Source: Thalassomonas sp. M1454 (GTDB lineage Bacteria; Pseudomonadota; Gammaproteobacteria; Enterobacterales; Alteromonadaceae). From it: DNA of 64,000 bases. The position numbers were made by a program, and so were the translations under genes. The stretch covers positions 289,777 through 353,776 of the forward strand of contig NZ_VKDD01000003.1 in the NCBI RefSeq assembly GCF_007097525.1, in the 5' to 3' direction. Below the pieces are notes generated by a model. That model was given only the letters and a program-made list of their open reading frames with translations. It did no database searches and was not told the DNA's origin. Positions within the stretch are counted from its first letter, which is position 1. Every line of letters starts with the position of its first letter. Shown one piece after another: positions 63,697-64,000 of this stretch.

Positions 63697-64000
63697 TTCT
63701 CTTCCTACTTTGCTAATGACGTTTCTTATTATTGTTCGTCTGGGTTATTAACTTAATTACCCGCGCTAACGCGAGCTTAAATTTTTTCTTACCCTATAAT
63801 TAAAGGACTTTAACCACCACTGCAATCTAGTTACTCTCAAATAAACATTTATAAATCTTCTATTAATTATCTATTCCCTTTAAATACAACAACATAGGCA
63901 GATTACAAACATTACATATCACTTACCTAAACACCTTTATTTCACACAAAAAAAGCAGCCATTAGGCTGCTTTTTATACGTTCACCGTTCGTTTAGAACG
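63697..64000. other. Region upstream of the LRR lipoprotein gene
   Basis: About 250 AT-rich bases with a small GC hairpin (CGCG-CTAA-CGCG near 63762) and no recognised gene. The last 52 bases hold the terminator at 63949-63975. Beyond it, a minus-strand frame ending in TAA at 63974-63976 (RSKRTVNV-stop) may be the 3' end of a gene outside the window; too short to call. Confidence 0.4.
63949..63975. terminator. Terminator near the window end
   Basis: Ten-bp stem AAAAGCAGCC and its complement, loop ATTA, with A and T runs on both sides. It probably terminates a minus-strand gene beyond the window. Confidence 0.8.

Noticed and set aside
63974..64000. 3' end of a minus-strand gene at the window edge
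   Set aside because: Only eight codons and a stop are visible; suggestive with the adjacent terminator but too short to identify.

Overview
This window looks like chromosomal DNA from a low-GC marine gammaproteobacterium of the Alteromonadales, most like the Colwelliaceae (Colwellia/Thalassotalea type). The basis is the overall gene set (ArcA, GltBD, FolE2, PutA without its DNA-binding domain, a DUF2956 protein, RraB), the AT-rich TTA-heavy codon use, and ATACCAA...TTGGTAT palindromic repeats that I associate with this group. This was inferred by reading; no search was run. No rRNA, tRNA, prophage, transposase or CRISPR array was recognised.

Layout. 0-4 kb: the end of an SDR dehydrogenase, a lactonase-like amidohydrolase, an enolase-superfamily enzyme and a class II aldolase, probably sugar-acid catabolism. 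3.9-5.1 kb: an L,D-transpeptidase facing a Braun-type lipoprotein. 5.2-9.7 kb: an Lrp-type regulator divergent from putA. 9.7-13.3 kb: a zinc-acquisition cluster (small exported protein, His-rich outer-membrane protein, ZnuA, ZnuB; no ATPase) with a palindrome matching a Zur box. 14.2-17 kb: a dapA-like gene, an M14 zinc hydrolase and an apparently frameshifted DUF2956 gene, all behind a lysine riboswitch. 17-24 kb: rsmC, arcA with a separate Hpt gene, folE2, then a lipoprotein gene flanked by a second copy of the folE2 3' end.

24-30 kb: gltBD. 30.4-34.4 kb: a glucosylglycerate operon (phosphatase, synthase, phosphorylase) preceded by a perfect NtrC-type palindrome and a -24/-12 (sigma-54) promoter, which links this compatible solute to nitrogen status beside the glutamate synthase genes. 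34.5-39.3 kb: small conserved genes, dUTPase, and two tandem MTA/SAH nucleosidase genes of which one carries a signal peptide; the pair looks partly homogenised by gene conversion, and a MITE-like repeat follows. 39.4-47.2 kb: DUF4136 lipoprotein, tyrS, mepM-like peptidase, anmK, an ATM1-like ABC exporter, ssb.

47.5-56.6 kb: a TolB-propeller/amidohydrolase fusion, ubiX, mpl, a large exported zinc metalloprotease, fbp. 56.7-60.3 kb: a two-gene unit joining a membrane-anchored P-loop ATPase to an MscS-type channel; this is the best candidate for an undescribed system. 60.4-63.7 kb: an internalin-like leucine-rich-repeat lipoprotein that shares an uncharacterised module with the lipoprotein at 21-23.6 kb.
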